Part shown: positions 28,555 through 36,568 of the stretch, in pieces
Position numbering within the stretch: the first letter of the stretch is position 1
How the letters are laid out: every line of letters starts with the position of its first letter
Assembly (NCBI RefSeq): GCF_050717635.1
Contig: NZ_JBOITO010000029.1
Coordinates: forward strand, 62,001-126,000
Direction: 5' to 3'
From: Clostridium_AD sp050717635
GTDB taxonomy: Bacteria; Bacillota; Clostridia; Clostridiales; Clostridiaceae
DNA length: 64,000 bases
Translations under genes and position numbers: made by a program
Notes under the pieces: model-generated
Told to the model about the DNA's origin: nothing
The model's input: only the letters and a program-made list of their open reading frames with translations
Database searches by the model: none

Positions 28555-28629
28555 TGGTGACTCCTAGGGGAATTGAACCCCTGATTCCACCGTGAGAGGG
28601 TGGTGTCTTAACCTCTTGACCAAGGAGCC
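28555..28629 (-). tRNA. tRNA-Glu (anticodon CUC), CCA encoded
   Basis: Minus-strand cloverleaf: acceptor GGCTCCT/AGGAGTC with discriminator A and encoded CCA, anticodon stem CCACC/GGTGG with loop CTCTCAC (anticodon CTC, reads GAG), T arm AGGGG/CCCCT around TTCAATT. It stands alone with its own terminator. Confidence 0.95.
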
Positions 28630-28701
28630 AAATTATCACTACGAGATTCATTATATTACTTTATTTGCTATAAGTCAAATAGATAATTAAGTCAATTAAG
28701 T

Positions 28702-28995
28702 CTAACAGTTGTTTTCAAACTTTTTCATTTGTTCCTTAAGTTCATCTATTTGTTTTTGTAAATCAGCATTTTTTCCAGCAGCGTTGCTGCTACTATTCCC
28801 ACTATTTTGATTTTGCTCTTGAGCTTGAAGATTTTGAGCCTGAGCGGCAATAATTAAAACAATCTGCCCCACACCTTCTATAAAATTGCCTATTACATTT
28901 TGTCCATTAATATTAAGTTTAGAAGCAATTATAACGCCCGTTACTGTTGCTAAAGTAGCTAATTCGGAAGGTGTGTAATCTTCTAACTTTTTCAT
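28702..28995 (-). CDS. Small protein with hydrophobic helix and coiled coil
   Basis: A 97-residue protein. The N-terminal half has KKLEDYTPSELATLATVTG and a hydrophobic segment (VGQIVLIIAAQAQ). A Gln/Asn/Ser/Ala-rich linker follows, then a C-terminal coiled coil (DLQKQIDELKEQMKKFE) ending in Cys. I do not recognise a named family; similar short proteins occur in clostridia. No operon partner. The ribosome site (AAAAGAGAA) is weak. Confidence 0.75.
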   Translation of the reverse strand: MKKLEDYTPSELATLATVTGVIIASKLNINGQNVIGNFIEGVGQIVLIIAAQAQNLQAQEQNQNSGNSSSNAAGKNADLQKQIDELKEQMKKFENNC

Positions 28996-29128
28996 TATAT
29001 TCTCTTTTATAAAATTGTTATAATCTAATATATTCTTTATATAAAAAAGTGTAACACAAAATAATTTTTGCTGATATATGTCATGTAAATAACATTCTTC
29101 ATATATTACTCATAAAGGGGTGGTATAT

Positions 29129-30139
29129 ATGGATATGTATAGTAAGCGAAAATTTGCAGATGCAGTTTTTGAAGGCGGCGGAATTAAAGGTATTGGACTA
29201 GTAGGAGCCTTAAAAATATTTGAGATCAATGGATACCAGTGGAAAAACCTTTCTGGAACCTCCGCAGGTTCAATTGTGGCTTCACTAGTTGCAGTAGGAT
29301 ACTCAGCCGAAGAAATAAAAACATTAATGCTGCAACTAGATTATACAAAAGTTGCCGATAAAACTCATTTTAACATACCTATATTCTCTAATTCTTACAA
29401 TTTACTTTTTAAAAAAGGAGTATTTAAAGGTGATTATATAAAAAACTGGCTTGATGAAGCTCTGGCAAGTAAACTTAAACTTCCAAATGGAAGAAAAGTA
29501 ACATTTGGAGATTTAACAAATTCAAATGAAAACGGTATACTTTTAAATGACAATAAGTACAAAAGAAAATACAAACTGCATATTATAGCAACGGATATCA
29601 GTAATGGAAAGATGCTAATCCTTCCAGAAGACATTGCTGAATACGGTATAAATCCTGATGATCTGGAAGTGGGTTTGGCAATAAGAATGAGCATATCTAT
29701 TCCCTATTTTTTTCAACCTGTAAAATTAAATAATGAAAACACTAATAAAAAGTCATTTATTGTTGATGGAGGGGTTTTAAGCAATTATCCGGTTTGGCTT
29801 TTCGATGTAAAAGGCATTCCTCGCTGGCCAACCATTGGTTTTAAACTTGGAGGTAACAAAGAAATAAGAGAACATAAGATTACAAATATATTTAATTTTA
29901 CTAGCTCAATTATTGAGACTATGCTAGAAGCACAAGATGATATTCATATAAAAGACATGGATTATTTGCGTACTGTAAAGATAAATACTCTTGATATTAA
30001 AACTACGGATTTTAATATTGGCAGCGAAAAGATTATGAGTTTATATAATTCCGGAGAAATTTGTGCCAAAGAGTTCCTCAAAAATTGGAAAATAAATTAT
30101 AGAAAGCATGAAATTCTCAGAAGCAACACTTATAAATAA
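29129..30139 (+). CDS. Patatin-like phospholipase
   Basis: About 336 residues. The patatin fold is evident from the oxyanion loop FEGGGIKGIGLVGAL, the nucleophile elbow GTSAGSIVAS (catalytic Ser) and the catalytic Asp in VDGGVLSNYPVWLF. ATG 29129 is preferred, following AAAGGGGTGG; a GTG three codons upstream is too close to that site. There is no signal peptide, so it would act on membrane lipids from the cytoplasm, or be delivered as a toxin (speculative). A terminator follows directly. Confidence 0.92.
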   Translation: MDMYSKRKFADAVFEGGGIKGIGLVGALKIFEINGYQWKNLSGTSAGSIVASLVAVGYSAEEIKTLMLQLDYTKVADKTHFNIPIFSNSYNLLFKKGVFKGDYIKNWLDEALASKLKLPNGRKVTFGDLTNSNENGILLNDNKYKRKYKLHIIATDISNGKMLILPEDIAEYGINPDDLEVGLAIRMSISIPYFFQPVKLNNENTNKKSFIVDGGVLSNYPVWLFDVKGIPRWPTIGFKLGGNKEIREHKITNIFNFTSSIIETMLEAQDDIHIKDMDYLRTVKINTLDIKTTDFNIGSEKIMSLYNSGEICAKEFLKNWKINYRKHEILRSNTYK

Positions 30140-30185
30140 GACATACTATTAAATAGATAAATTTTATGCAACGCTATGTACATTT

Positions 30186-30220
30186 TTTATGCGTATGTTC
30201 TTAATCAACATACGCATAAA
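30186..30220 (+). terminator. Terminator of patatin gene
   Basis: A 14-bp stem TTTATGCGTATGTT/AACATACGCATAAA with a 7-base loop, then TTACTGTATTTTATTTT on the plus strand. It abuts the convergent HD-GYP gene. Confidence 0.65.
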
Positions 30221-31129
30221 TTACTGTATTTTATTTTCTTCTCTTAATACTTTTTCAAAAGCTTCAACAACCTTTTTATCATAATGTATTCCACTTAAGC
30301 TTTTTAATTCGTTAAATGCCACTTGGTTGTCCATAGCTTTTCTATAACTCCTGTCTGATGTCATAGCATCAAAACTGTCTGCAAGGGCTATTATCTTTGC
30401 TTCTAATAATATTTCATCACCTTTAAGTCCATTAGGATACCCAGAACCATCTATTCTCTCATGATGTTGTACTATCATTTGATCTAAATTTTCCATGAAA
30501 GTTCCCTGTGTCATTTTCGCTCCATCAGTTGGATGTTTCTTTATAAAATCAAATTCCTCTTTTGTAAGTTTTCCTGGTTTATTTAATATTTCAATTGGTA
30601 CAAAAACTTTACCAATATCGTGACAAAGTGAGGCAATTATAATATTTTCAAATCTATTACCAGATAAACCTAATAGTTTGGATATTTTCATTGTATAATT
30701 TCGGACTCTCAGACCGTGCCCATGTGTATATAAATCCTTTTCTTCAACATTTTTATTCATGCTTCTCAACTCTTTTATGCCTTTACTTAAATAATTAAAA
30801 AAAGGTTCCGTAGATAGATATAATAAAGTTACTTCACTAATAGTCTTTAAACATACCGCTTGTTTTAAACCATGAGCATAAAAATAATCCCCACTGTTTA
30901 AAATAATATTTTCACCGTCACTTTCACAATGAATTGAGCCTTCTAAAATATAAAAAAATTCCAAGGTTTCATTTTTCTCACTAGGTTCAATACAAAAAAA
31001 TTCTTGTGAACCAATTTTTTGTATCATAATCTCAGTGCTATCACCTCTACCTATTAATCTGAGTTCACCTGATTTCTGAGTAACTTTTTCTAAGCAATCT
31101 TCATTTTTTCCTAAGTAAAAGCCTTCCAT
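30221..31129 (-). CDS. Cupin-HD-GYP domain protein (probable c-di-GMP phosphodiesterase)
   Basis: A 302-residue protein. The N-terminal 110 residues look like a cupin (FYILEGSIHCESDGENIILNSGDYFYAHG). The HD-GYP domain follows: HGHGLRVRNYT, SLCHDIGKVFVP (HD), HPTDGAKM, and HHERIDGSGYPNGLKGDE, the HHExxDGxGYP signature. All metal ligands are present, so hydrolysis of cyclic di-GMP or a similar dinucleotide is expected. The cupin probably senses a small ligand. It has no membrane segment. Ribosome site AAAGGGGGA. Confidence 0.92.
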   Translation of the reverse strand: MEGFYLGKNEDCLEKVTQKSGELRLIGRGDSTEIMIQKIGSQEFFCIEPSEKNETLEFFYILEGSIHCESDGENIILNSGDYFYAHGLKQAVCLKTISEVTLLYLSTEPFFNYLSKGIKELRSMNKNVEEKDLYTHGHGLRVRNYTMKISKLLGLSGNRFENIIIASLCHDIGKVFVPIEILNKPGKLTKEEFDFIKKHPTDGAKMTQGTFMENLDQMIVQHHERIDGSGYPNGLKGDEILLEAKIIALADSFDAMTSDRSYRKAMDNQVAFNELKSLSGIHYDKKVVEAFEKVLREENKIQ

Positions 31130-31179
31130 TTTTGTCCCCCTTTGAAAATCACATTGAATAGTTTAAACAGATTACATTT

Positions 31180-31623
31180 TTATCCATTTGTTATTCTTAT
31201 AGGGTCCACTAAAATTGTTCTACCACCAATTGTAACCTCTATCCACTCACAGTATACTGCTACGCCCTCTTTTGCTGCAGCCTTAATAGTTTTTGCTGAC
31301 ATCTTATTAGTTACCTTTAGTAAATTATTTATTATTTCATCTATTTCCTTTGTATATTTTTCTTTTAGTTCTTGAATTTTTTTATCATTTTTATTTGTTA
31401 CATTATCTTTTCCTTCTTCTAAAATCTTTAAATCCACATTATACTTGTTAAGTACTTTCTGTGAATCATAAACGGCCTTTTCTATTTCCTCATTAATTTG
31501 TTTATTAGTTTGTTCAACATTTTTTATGATTTTATCTAAACCTACTGCTTGGACAGAATTAGTTGGATTAACAATAAAACACAACATTAATAAAGCTGTA
31601 ATAAAAATTGATAATTTTTTCAT
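31180..31623 (-). CDS. Secreted small protein of unknown function
   Basis: A 147-residue protein with a signal peptide (KKLSIFITALLMLCFIVNP, cleavage probably after VQA near residue 26). The mature part is Lys/Glu-rich and helical (TNKQINEEIEKAVYDSQKVLNKYNVDLKIL in pieces) and ends in a short beta segment with WIEVTIGGRTILVDPIRI. No catalytic motif was recognised. Ribosome site AGAGGAGGG. Confidence 0.8.
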   Translation of the reverse strand: MKKLSIFITALLMLCFIVNPTNSVQAVGLDKIIKNVEQTNKQINEEIEKAVYDSQKVLNKYNVDLKILEEGKDNVTNKNDKKIQELKEKYTKEIDEIINNLLKVTNKMSAKTIKAAAKEGVAVYCEWIEVTIGGRTILVDPIRITNG

Positions 31624-31906
31624 AAAAACCCTCCTCTTAATTATTAGTATAAAATACTGTTTCCTTTTTTAATTGGTAGCGCAATTGTGTTCTAAAACCC
31701 ATTTATATCTATATAAGTACTTATATTCTATATACACCTTCAAAATCCCTTTATTTTTTCTCAATACACTAAAAAAAATTATGCGTTTTAGAATATTTGC
31801 CTATTATTATAATAGGAAAGAAAAGTAACAATGGAAATTTATATGTTTAATATAAAATACATAAAAGGGCATATTAAATTTATGTTCCCTGACTGCTGAC
31901 TTGATT
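31624..31906. other. Intergenic AT-rich region, nothing recognised
   Basis: Between two divergently transcribed genes. Apart from the permease promoter at its right end, no open frame with a ribosome site and no clear structured RNA was seen. Confidence 0.5.
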
Positions 31907-31935
31907 TTGAGTACAAAAAGAATTTGTGTTATACT
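31907..31935 (+). promoter_or_regulatory. Promoter of the amino acid permease gene
   Basis: TTGAGT (31907-31912), a 17-base spacer and TATACT (31930-31935). The predicted leader is about 125 bases long, unusual for a single-gene unit, but no riboswitch class was recognised in it. Confidence 0.7.
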
Positions 31936-32065
31936 AAATTAATTGTTATAAAATAATGATTATTTTTTAGGAACAATGCTAAATATTATCTGCTAGTAAG
32001 ATTATAGATATATTTACATTTTAATACTAATAGTTATTAAAGCAAAGGAAGGACGGAGAATTTAT

Positions 32066-33502
32066 TTGAATGATGAAAAGATAGTTTCGCAGATAGTAGA
32101 TCATCATAATAAAAAGGAAATTATTCAGGGGGGCGAGACAGGAATAACTTGGTGGCAACTAAGTCTCATTGGAATAGGTTCTATCATTGGAGCCGGTTTC
32201 TTTTTAGGTACAAGTTTAGCCATTACATTAACTGGTCCATCTGTAATAATTGCGTTTTTAATCGCAGGGCTAATGGCATATATTACCTTTAATGCATTAG
32301 CAGAAATGAAAATCAATGACCCGGCAACAGGATCTTTTAGAGATTATGCTAGAAAGGCTTTTGGAGACAATATTGGTTTTATTAGTGGTTGGATGTTTTG
32401 GATTGCAGGTGTATTAATTATGTCTAGTGAAGTAACTGCTTTATCTGTGTTTACAACATATTGGTTTCCGCATATTCCAATATGGGTGTTTTCTCTTATA
32501 TACTCATCTTTAGGATTAGGCATTAATATGCTTGGAGTAAAAGATTTTGGAGAAATTGAATCCTTTTTCGCTATTGTAAAAATTACGACGCTTGTTTTGT
32601 TTATTATTTTTGGTGTATTATTCATTCTTGGATATATATCACCAAAGGGGTACGCGGCTGGAGGTTCAGTAATTTCCGTTTCTACACTTAATTGGTTTCC
32701 AAACGGCATAAAAGGACTATGGTCTGCTATGATTTTTGCACTGTTTCCTTTTGCTGGAGTAGCAGTGGTAGGCGCAGCTACAAAAGAATTAAAGAACAGA
32801 GAATCAATTCCTAAAGCTATTAATACGCTAAATCTAGCGTTAGTTGTTTTATATGTTACTTCACTCGTGATAATTTTAAAAATGGTGTATTGGCAGCAAA
32901 TTCACGTGAGCAAAAGCCCTTTTATCACTGCACTTTCTGCATTTCACTTTCCTTATATAAGTACTATTTTTAATATTGTTATTATAAGCGCTGCATTTTC
33001 AACTTTTGTGGGGGCACTTTTTGCTATAACAAATGTATTACTATCTCTAGCAAAGGATCATGAGGCACCGAAAATTGTAATGAAAAAGAATAAAAAAGGT
33101 GTAAATGTTATTGCACTTCTCCTAGGTACAAGTGGTTTACTTATAACTATCTTATTATCTCTGGTATTACCATCTACCATTTACGAGTATTTAACCACTG
33201 CAGCAGGTGTATTATTGATTGGAAATTGGATTATTATCTTAGCTTCACAAATAAAAATCCGGAAGAACTATCCTCTTCATGGTAATCTCAAGGGAAATAT
33301 CAAAAGTAAAGTATTTAAAATGTTATTTGCACCATATAGTTCATATTTGGGCATCTTACTTGTAATCCTTGCTTTAATTGGAGTGACAATTAATCCAAAC
33401 CAACGTTTGGGATTAATTGTAAGTGTAATCATTGTTGCAATCATTTCTATTTCTTATTTAATAGTAAAACCTATTATTAAAAGAAATAGAATGAATAGTT
33501 AA
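32066..33502 (+). CDS. Amino acid permease (APC superfamily)
   Basis: A 478-residue membrane protein with about 12 predicted helices. The N-terminal APC motif IGIGSIIGAGFFLGTSLAI forms the unwound substrate-binding helix. MAYITFNALAEM and the ISGWMFWIAGVLIMSSE region match transporters such as AnsP/LysP/GabP. It begins at TTG 32066 behind GGACGGAGA; no ATG fits. Amino acid uptake by proton symport is expected, but the specificity is unclear. A strong terminator follows. Confidence 0.92.
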   Translation: MNDEKIVSQIVDHHNKKEIIQGGETGITWWQLSLIGIGSIIGAGFFLGTSLAITLTGPSVIIAFLIAGLMAYITFNALAEMKINDPATGSFRDYARKAFGDNIGFISGWMFWIAGVLIMSSEVTALSVFTTYWFPHIPIWVFSLIYSSLGLGINMLGVKDFGEIESFFAIVKITTLVLFIIFGVLFILGYISPKGYAAGGSVISVSTLNWFPNGIKGLWSAMIFALFPFAGVAVVGAATKELKNRESIPKAINTLNLALVVLYVTSLVIILKMVYWQQIHVSKSPFITALSAFHFPYISTIFNIVIISAAFSTFVGALFAITNVLLSLAKDHEAPKIVMKKNKKGVNVIALLLGTSGLLITILLSLVLPSTIYEYLTTAAGVLLIGNWIIILASQIKIRKNYPLHGNLKGNIKSKVFKMLFAPYSSYLGILLVILALIGVTINPNQRLGLIVSVIIVAIISISYLIVKPIIKRNRMNS

Positions 33503-33506
33503 GTAA

Positions 33507-33549
33507 AAAAACACGTAACAGATAGAGGGTACCTGTTACGTGTTTTTAT
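33507..33549 (+). terminator. Bidirectional terminator between permease and argH
   Basis: Stem ACACGTAACAG/CTGTTACGTGT extended by A/T pairs, loop about 11 bases, then TTTTTATTTT. Runs of A on the left also serve the convergent argH gene. Confidence 0.85.
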
Positions 33550-33580
33550 TTTAAAGAGGTATTTTACCCAAGGGTGGTTC

Positions 33581-34894
33581 TTACATTTCTTTTTTTATAC
33601 CTCTACTTAAAGTATTTTCGTAATCTATAAATTGATACACATCTTCTTTGAATAAATCACTAAAGCTCTTAAGTTCTTCTAAAGTTAAATCTTCAATAGC
33701 CTTGTGCTGCTTCTCACAGTGTATAACAATAGAACCTATAACTCCATGAGCATCTCTAAATGCTGCGCCTTTATTCACAAGATAATCGGCAGCTTCCGTA
33801 GCATTTAAAAATCCTGTTTTAACTGCATTATACATATTATCCTTTTTAATTTTTAGTGAACAAAGCATACCATTCATAATTTTTATACATTTTAAAACTG
33901 TATCTACTCCATCAAAAAAAGGTTCCTTATCTTCTTGCATATCTTTATTATAGGCCAGTGGAATTCCTTTCATGGTTGTAAATAAACTCATTAGATCTCC
34001 ATATACTCTCCCAGTTTTTCCTCTTACGAGTTCTGCTGCGTCTGGATTTCTTTTCTGTGGCATTATGCTGCTACCAGTAGAAAATTCATCACTAATTTCA
34101 ATAAAATTAAATTCTTTGCTACTCCACAAAACAAGTTCCTCACTAAGTCTACTAAGATGCATCATTATTATAGAAAAAGCAGATAAAAGTTCAAGCAAAT
34201 AATCTCTATCACTTACTCCATCCATAAAATTATCCACAGGTTTTTTAAACCCTAGTTCTCTTGTTGTAAAAGCTCTATCTGTATCATAGGTAGTTCCTGC
34301 TAGAGCACAACACCCAAGAGGATTTTCATCCATTATGTCAATGGCACTTTTAATTCTTTTCACATCTCGCCCTAGCATATTATAATATGCCATAATATGT
34401 TGTTTGAAAGTTACAGGTTGGGCTCTTTGTAGATGAGTATAGCCTGGCATTATAACTACATTGTCATTCCCTAATTTTTTAATAGTACATAAAACAATAT
34501 CCAAATTTTCAATAACCTCAAGAGCCTTATGTTTTGAATATAATCTCATATCTACTGCAACTTGGTCATTTCTACTTCTTGCTGTATGAAGTTTTTTGCC
34601 TACATCACCCACCAGTGTTGTAAGTTGTATTTCCATAAAGCTATGAATATCTTCATAATCGCCTTCGATTTTAAGTTTACCTTCTTCAATATCAGAAAGA
34701 ATAGAATTTAGACCATTAACTATAGTGGAGCACTCTTCCTGGGTTAAAATGCTGCATTTTGCAAGCATTTTAACATGAGCTATACTTCCCATAATATCTT
34801 CATAATATAATCTTTTATCAAAACTTAGAGAACTATTAAAATCCTCCATAAGTTTGCTTTCATTACCTTCAAATCTTCCGCCCCAAAGCTTCAT
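33581..34894 (-). CDS. argH: Argininosuccinate lyase
   Basis: A 437-residue fumarase-superfamily enzyme. The signature GSSIMPQKRNPDAAE contains the catalytic Ser loop. HTARSRNDQVAVDMRLY and GYTHLQRAQPV are the other conserved active-site regions. AGGTGAT precedes ATG 34894, which starts MKLWGGRFEG; an in-frame codon five residues upstream is not favoured. It splits argininosuccinate to arginine and fumarate, the last step of arginine synthesis. It follows argG by 42 bases, so argGH form an operon. Confidence 0.97.
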   Translation of the reverse strand: MKLWGGRFEGNESKLMEDFNSSLSFDKRLYYEDIMGSIAHVKMLAKCSILTQEECSTIVNGLNSILSDIEEGKLKIEGDYEDIHSFMEIQLTTLVGDVGKKLHTARSRNDQVAVDMRLYSKHKALEVIENLDIVLCTIKKLGNDNVVIMPGYTHLQRAQPVTFKQHIMAYYNMLGRDVKRIKSAIDIMDENPLGCCALAGTTYDTDRAFTTRELGFKKPVDNFMDGVSDRDYLLELLSAFSIIMMHLSRLSEELVLWSSKEFNFIEISDEFSTGSSIMPQKRNPDAAELVRGKTGRVYGDLMSLFTTMKGIPLAYNKDMQEDKEPFFDGVDTVLKCIKIMNGMLCSLKIKKDNMYNAVKTGFLNATEAADYLVNKGAAFRDAHGVIGSIVIHCEKQHKAIEDLTLEELKSFSDLFKEDVYQFIDYENTLSRGIKKEM

Positions 34895-34936
34895 ATATAT
34901 CACCTGCATAACTTTCTACATATTTTGTATTATTCC

Positions 34937-36139
34937 TTAGTAATTATTTAAATGTTTATAAGCCTTAATTTTACTTGGCAATGAAAATAAGTTTATAAAT
35001 CCTTCTGCATCCTTATGATCATATAGTACACTTGCTCCAAAAGAAGATATACTCTCATCATATAGTGCATTAGGTGATTCTTTACTTGCTACCATAATAT
35101 TTCCTTTGTATAGCATTAGTTTTACAGAACCTGTTACAGTTTCTTGAGTCTTATCTACAAAAGCATCAAGAGCTTCTCTCATAGTAGTAAACCAAAGTCC
35201 ATCATAAAGTAATTCTCCATATTTCTGTGATATTGAATATTTAAAGTGAAGTGTATCTTTATCTATGGTTATTTCCTCAAGTTCTTTATGAGCAGCATAA
35301 AGAACTGTACCACCTGGAGTTTCATATATTCCTCTTGATTTCATTCCTACAAGTCTATTTTCTACTAAATCTACAATACCTATTCCATTTTCTCCACCAA
35401 TTTCATTTAATATCTTAACGATATCTATTGGCTCTAATTCAACGCCGTCAACTTTTTTAGCAATTCCTTTTTCAAAATATATATCTACATATGCAGCTTC
35501 ATCTTTTGCTTTTTCTGGAGGTGTAACCATAAGATACATATCTCTTTTATGATCATTTTTAAAATCTTCAATATCTCCACCTTCATGACTTGCATGCCAT
35601 AAATTTTGATCAACTGAATATATTTTATCTTTGGTTACTGATGTTTCAATGCCTCTAGCATTTGCATAATCTATAGCATCTTCTCTTGATTTTATATCCC
35701 AAATTCTCCAAGGTGCTATGATTTTTATAGAAGGGTCTATAGCTGCTATGCCAACCTCAAATCTAACTTGATCATTTCCTTTACCAGTGCATCCGTGACA
35801 TATATATTTTGCCCCTTCTTTATGAGCTATTTCCACAAGTTTTTTAGCTATTAATGGTCTTGCATAAGCTGTACCTAACAAATATTTACCCTCATATGTA
35901 GCATTTGCTTTAACACCTTTAAATACATAATCTTTGATAAATTCTGCTGTTAAATCTTCAATATATATTTTTTCTGCTCCTGAACTTAAAGCTTTTTTTT
36001 CAATTGCATCCATATTATCCTCTTGACCAACATTAATGCAAGCTGCTATAACATCCATATCATAATTTTCCTTAAGCCACGCTATTATTATAGATGTATC
36101 GAGTCCTCCTGAATATGCTAAAACCACTTTTTCTTTCAT
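34937..36139 (-). CDS. argG: Argininosuccinate synthase
   Basis: A 400-residue protein with the N-type ATP pyrophosphatase P-loop VVLAYSGGLDTSI at the N-terminus, CHGCTGKGNDQVRFE (citrulline/aspartate site) and SVDQNLWHASHEGGDIED. It joins citrulline and aspartate with ATP. Start ATG 36139 follows GGAAGGGGATATAAAA. The upstream leader contains ARG-box-like sites and a 32-codon frame with its own ribosome site, which suggests arginine-responsive control. Confidence 0.97.
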   Translation of the reverse strand: MKEKVVLAYSGGLDTSIIIAWLKENYDMDVIAACINVGQEDNMDAIEKKALSSGAEKIYIEDLTAEFIKDYVFKGVKANATYEGKYLLGTAYARPLIAKKLVEIAHKEGAKYICHGCTGKGNDQVRFEVGIAAIDPSIKIIAPWRIWDIKSREDAIDYANARGIETSVTKDKIYSVDQNLWHASHEGGDIEDFKNDHKRDMYLMVTPPEKAKDEAAYVDIYFEKGIAKKVDGVELEPIDIVKILNEIGGENGIGIVDLVENRLVGMKSRGIYETPGGTVLYAAHKELEEITIDKDTLHFKYSISQKYGELLYDGLWFTTMREALDAFVDKTQETVTGSVKLMLYKGNIMVASKESPNALYDESISSFGASVLYDHKDAEGFINLFSLPSKIKAYKHLNNY

Positions 36140-36186
36140 TTTTATATCCCCTTCCGAATTTATATCTTTTATATTTTAAGACTTTT

Positions 36187-36285
36187 CTAAAGTACTTTAT
36201 TTAAGTATTCATTAATTTGCCGGTATTTTTGCAGGATAAAAAAATGTTTTGGTACTCTTATCTCAATAAACATAATTTTTCTCAT
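36187..36285 (-). CDS. Short leader-sized open frame upstream of argG
   Basis: A 32-codon frame (MRKIMFIEIRVPKHFF... ending KVL) starts at ATG 36285 with GAAGGAG eight bases upstream and stops 47 bases before argG. Three of 32 residues are Arg (AGA, AGA, CGG). It may be a leader peptide or a small basic protein. No alternative hairpin or U-tract was seen between it and argG, so classical attenuation is not evident. Confidence 0.45.
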   Translation of the reverse strand: MRKIMFIEIRVPKHFFILQKYRQINEYLNKVL

Positions 36286-36318
36286 TTGTACCACTCCTTC
36301 ATTCATAACGGAACATAT

Positions 36319-36338
36319 CAATGTATATTTATACATTG
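36319..36338 (-). promoter_or_regulatory. ARG-box-like palindrome at argG promoter region
   Basis: Perfect 9-base arms CAATGTATA and TATACATTG around TT, close to the 18-bp AT-rich palindromes bound by ArgR/AhrC. It sits 34 bases before the small leader frame, a good position for repression. Confidence 0.6.
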
Positions 36339-36370
36339 GTATGTATAGTTTTTATTTTTCTTGATTATTT

Positions 36371-36412
36371 GCCATTTAGTTCTTTTTAACTTTTGCTGTT
36401 GAACTAACTGGC
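36371..36412. repeat. Inverted repeat in argG upstream region
   Basis: GCCATTTAGTTC (36371-36382) against GAACTAACTGGC (36401-36412), 12 bp with one mismatch and an 18-base loop. On the plus strand it is followed by TTGTTTTTATTT, but no plus-strand gene precedes it. Function unknown. Confidence 0.5.
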
Positions 36413-36462
36413 TTGTTTTTATTTATTATATATCACTTCTTATTATAATGCAATACTTTTTC

Positions 36463-36498
36463 ATTATATTTATTCATATTCTTATTATATTTATGCAT
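36463..36498. promoter_or_regulatory. Tandem ARG-box-like direct repeats, 21-bp spacing
   Basis: ATTATATTTATTCAT (36463-36477) and ATTATATTTATGCAT (36484-36498) recur exactly 21 bp apart. ArgR hexamers typically bind pairs of 18-bp boxes separated by about 3 bp, which gives this spacing. They lie between carB's end and the argG promoter region. Confidence 0.5.
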
Positions 36499-36508
36499 TG
36501 TATAAGTT

Positions 36509-36557
36509 AAAGACACGAGACAAGTGTTAGCGCACCTGTTTCGTGTCTTTTTTTAAA
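36509..36557 (-). terminator. Terminator region between carB and argG
   Basis: AAAGACACGA/TCGTGTCTTT outer stem with an imperfect inner GACAAGTG/CACCTGTT stem and TTAGCG loop. It sits just past the carB stop. The longest T run (7) is on the plus strand, so orientation is not certain; both ends are A/T-rich. Confidence 0.65.
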
Positions 36558-36568
36558 TTATCTTTTAG

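Noticed and set aside
36371..36412. Inverted repeat as an argG attenuator
   Set aside because: On the argG strand it is not followed by a U-tract; the T-rich side faces the plus strand, where no gene precedes it.
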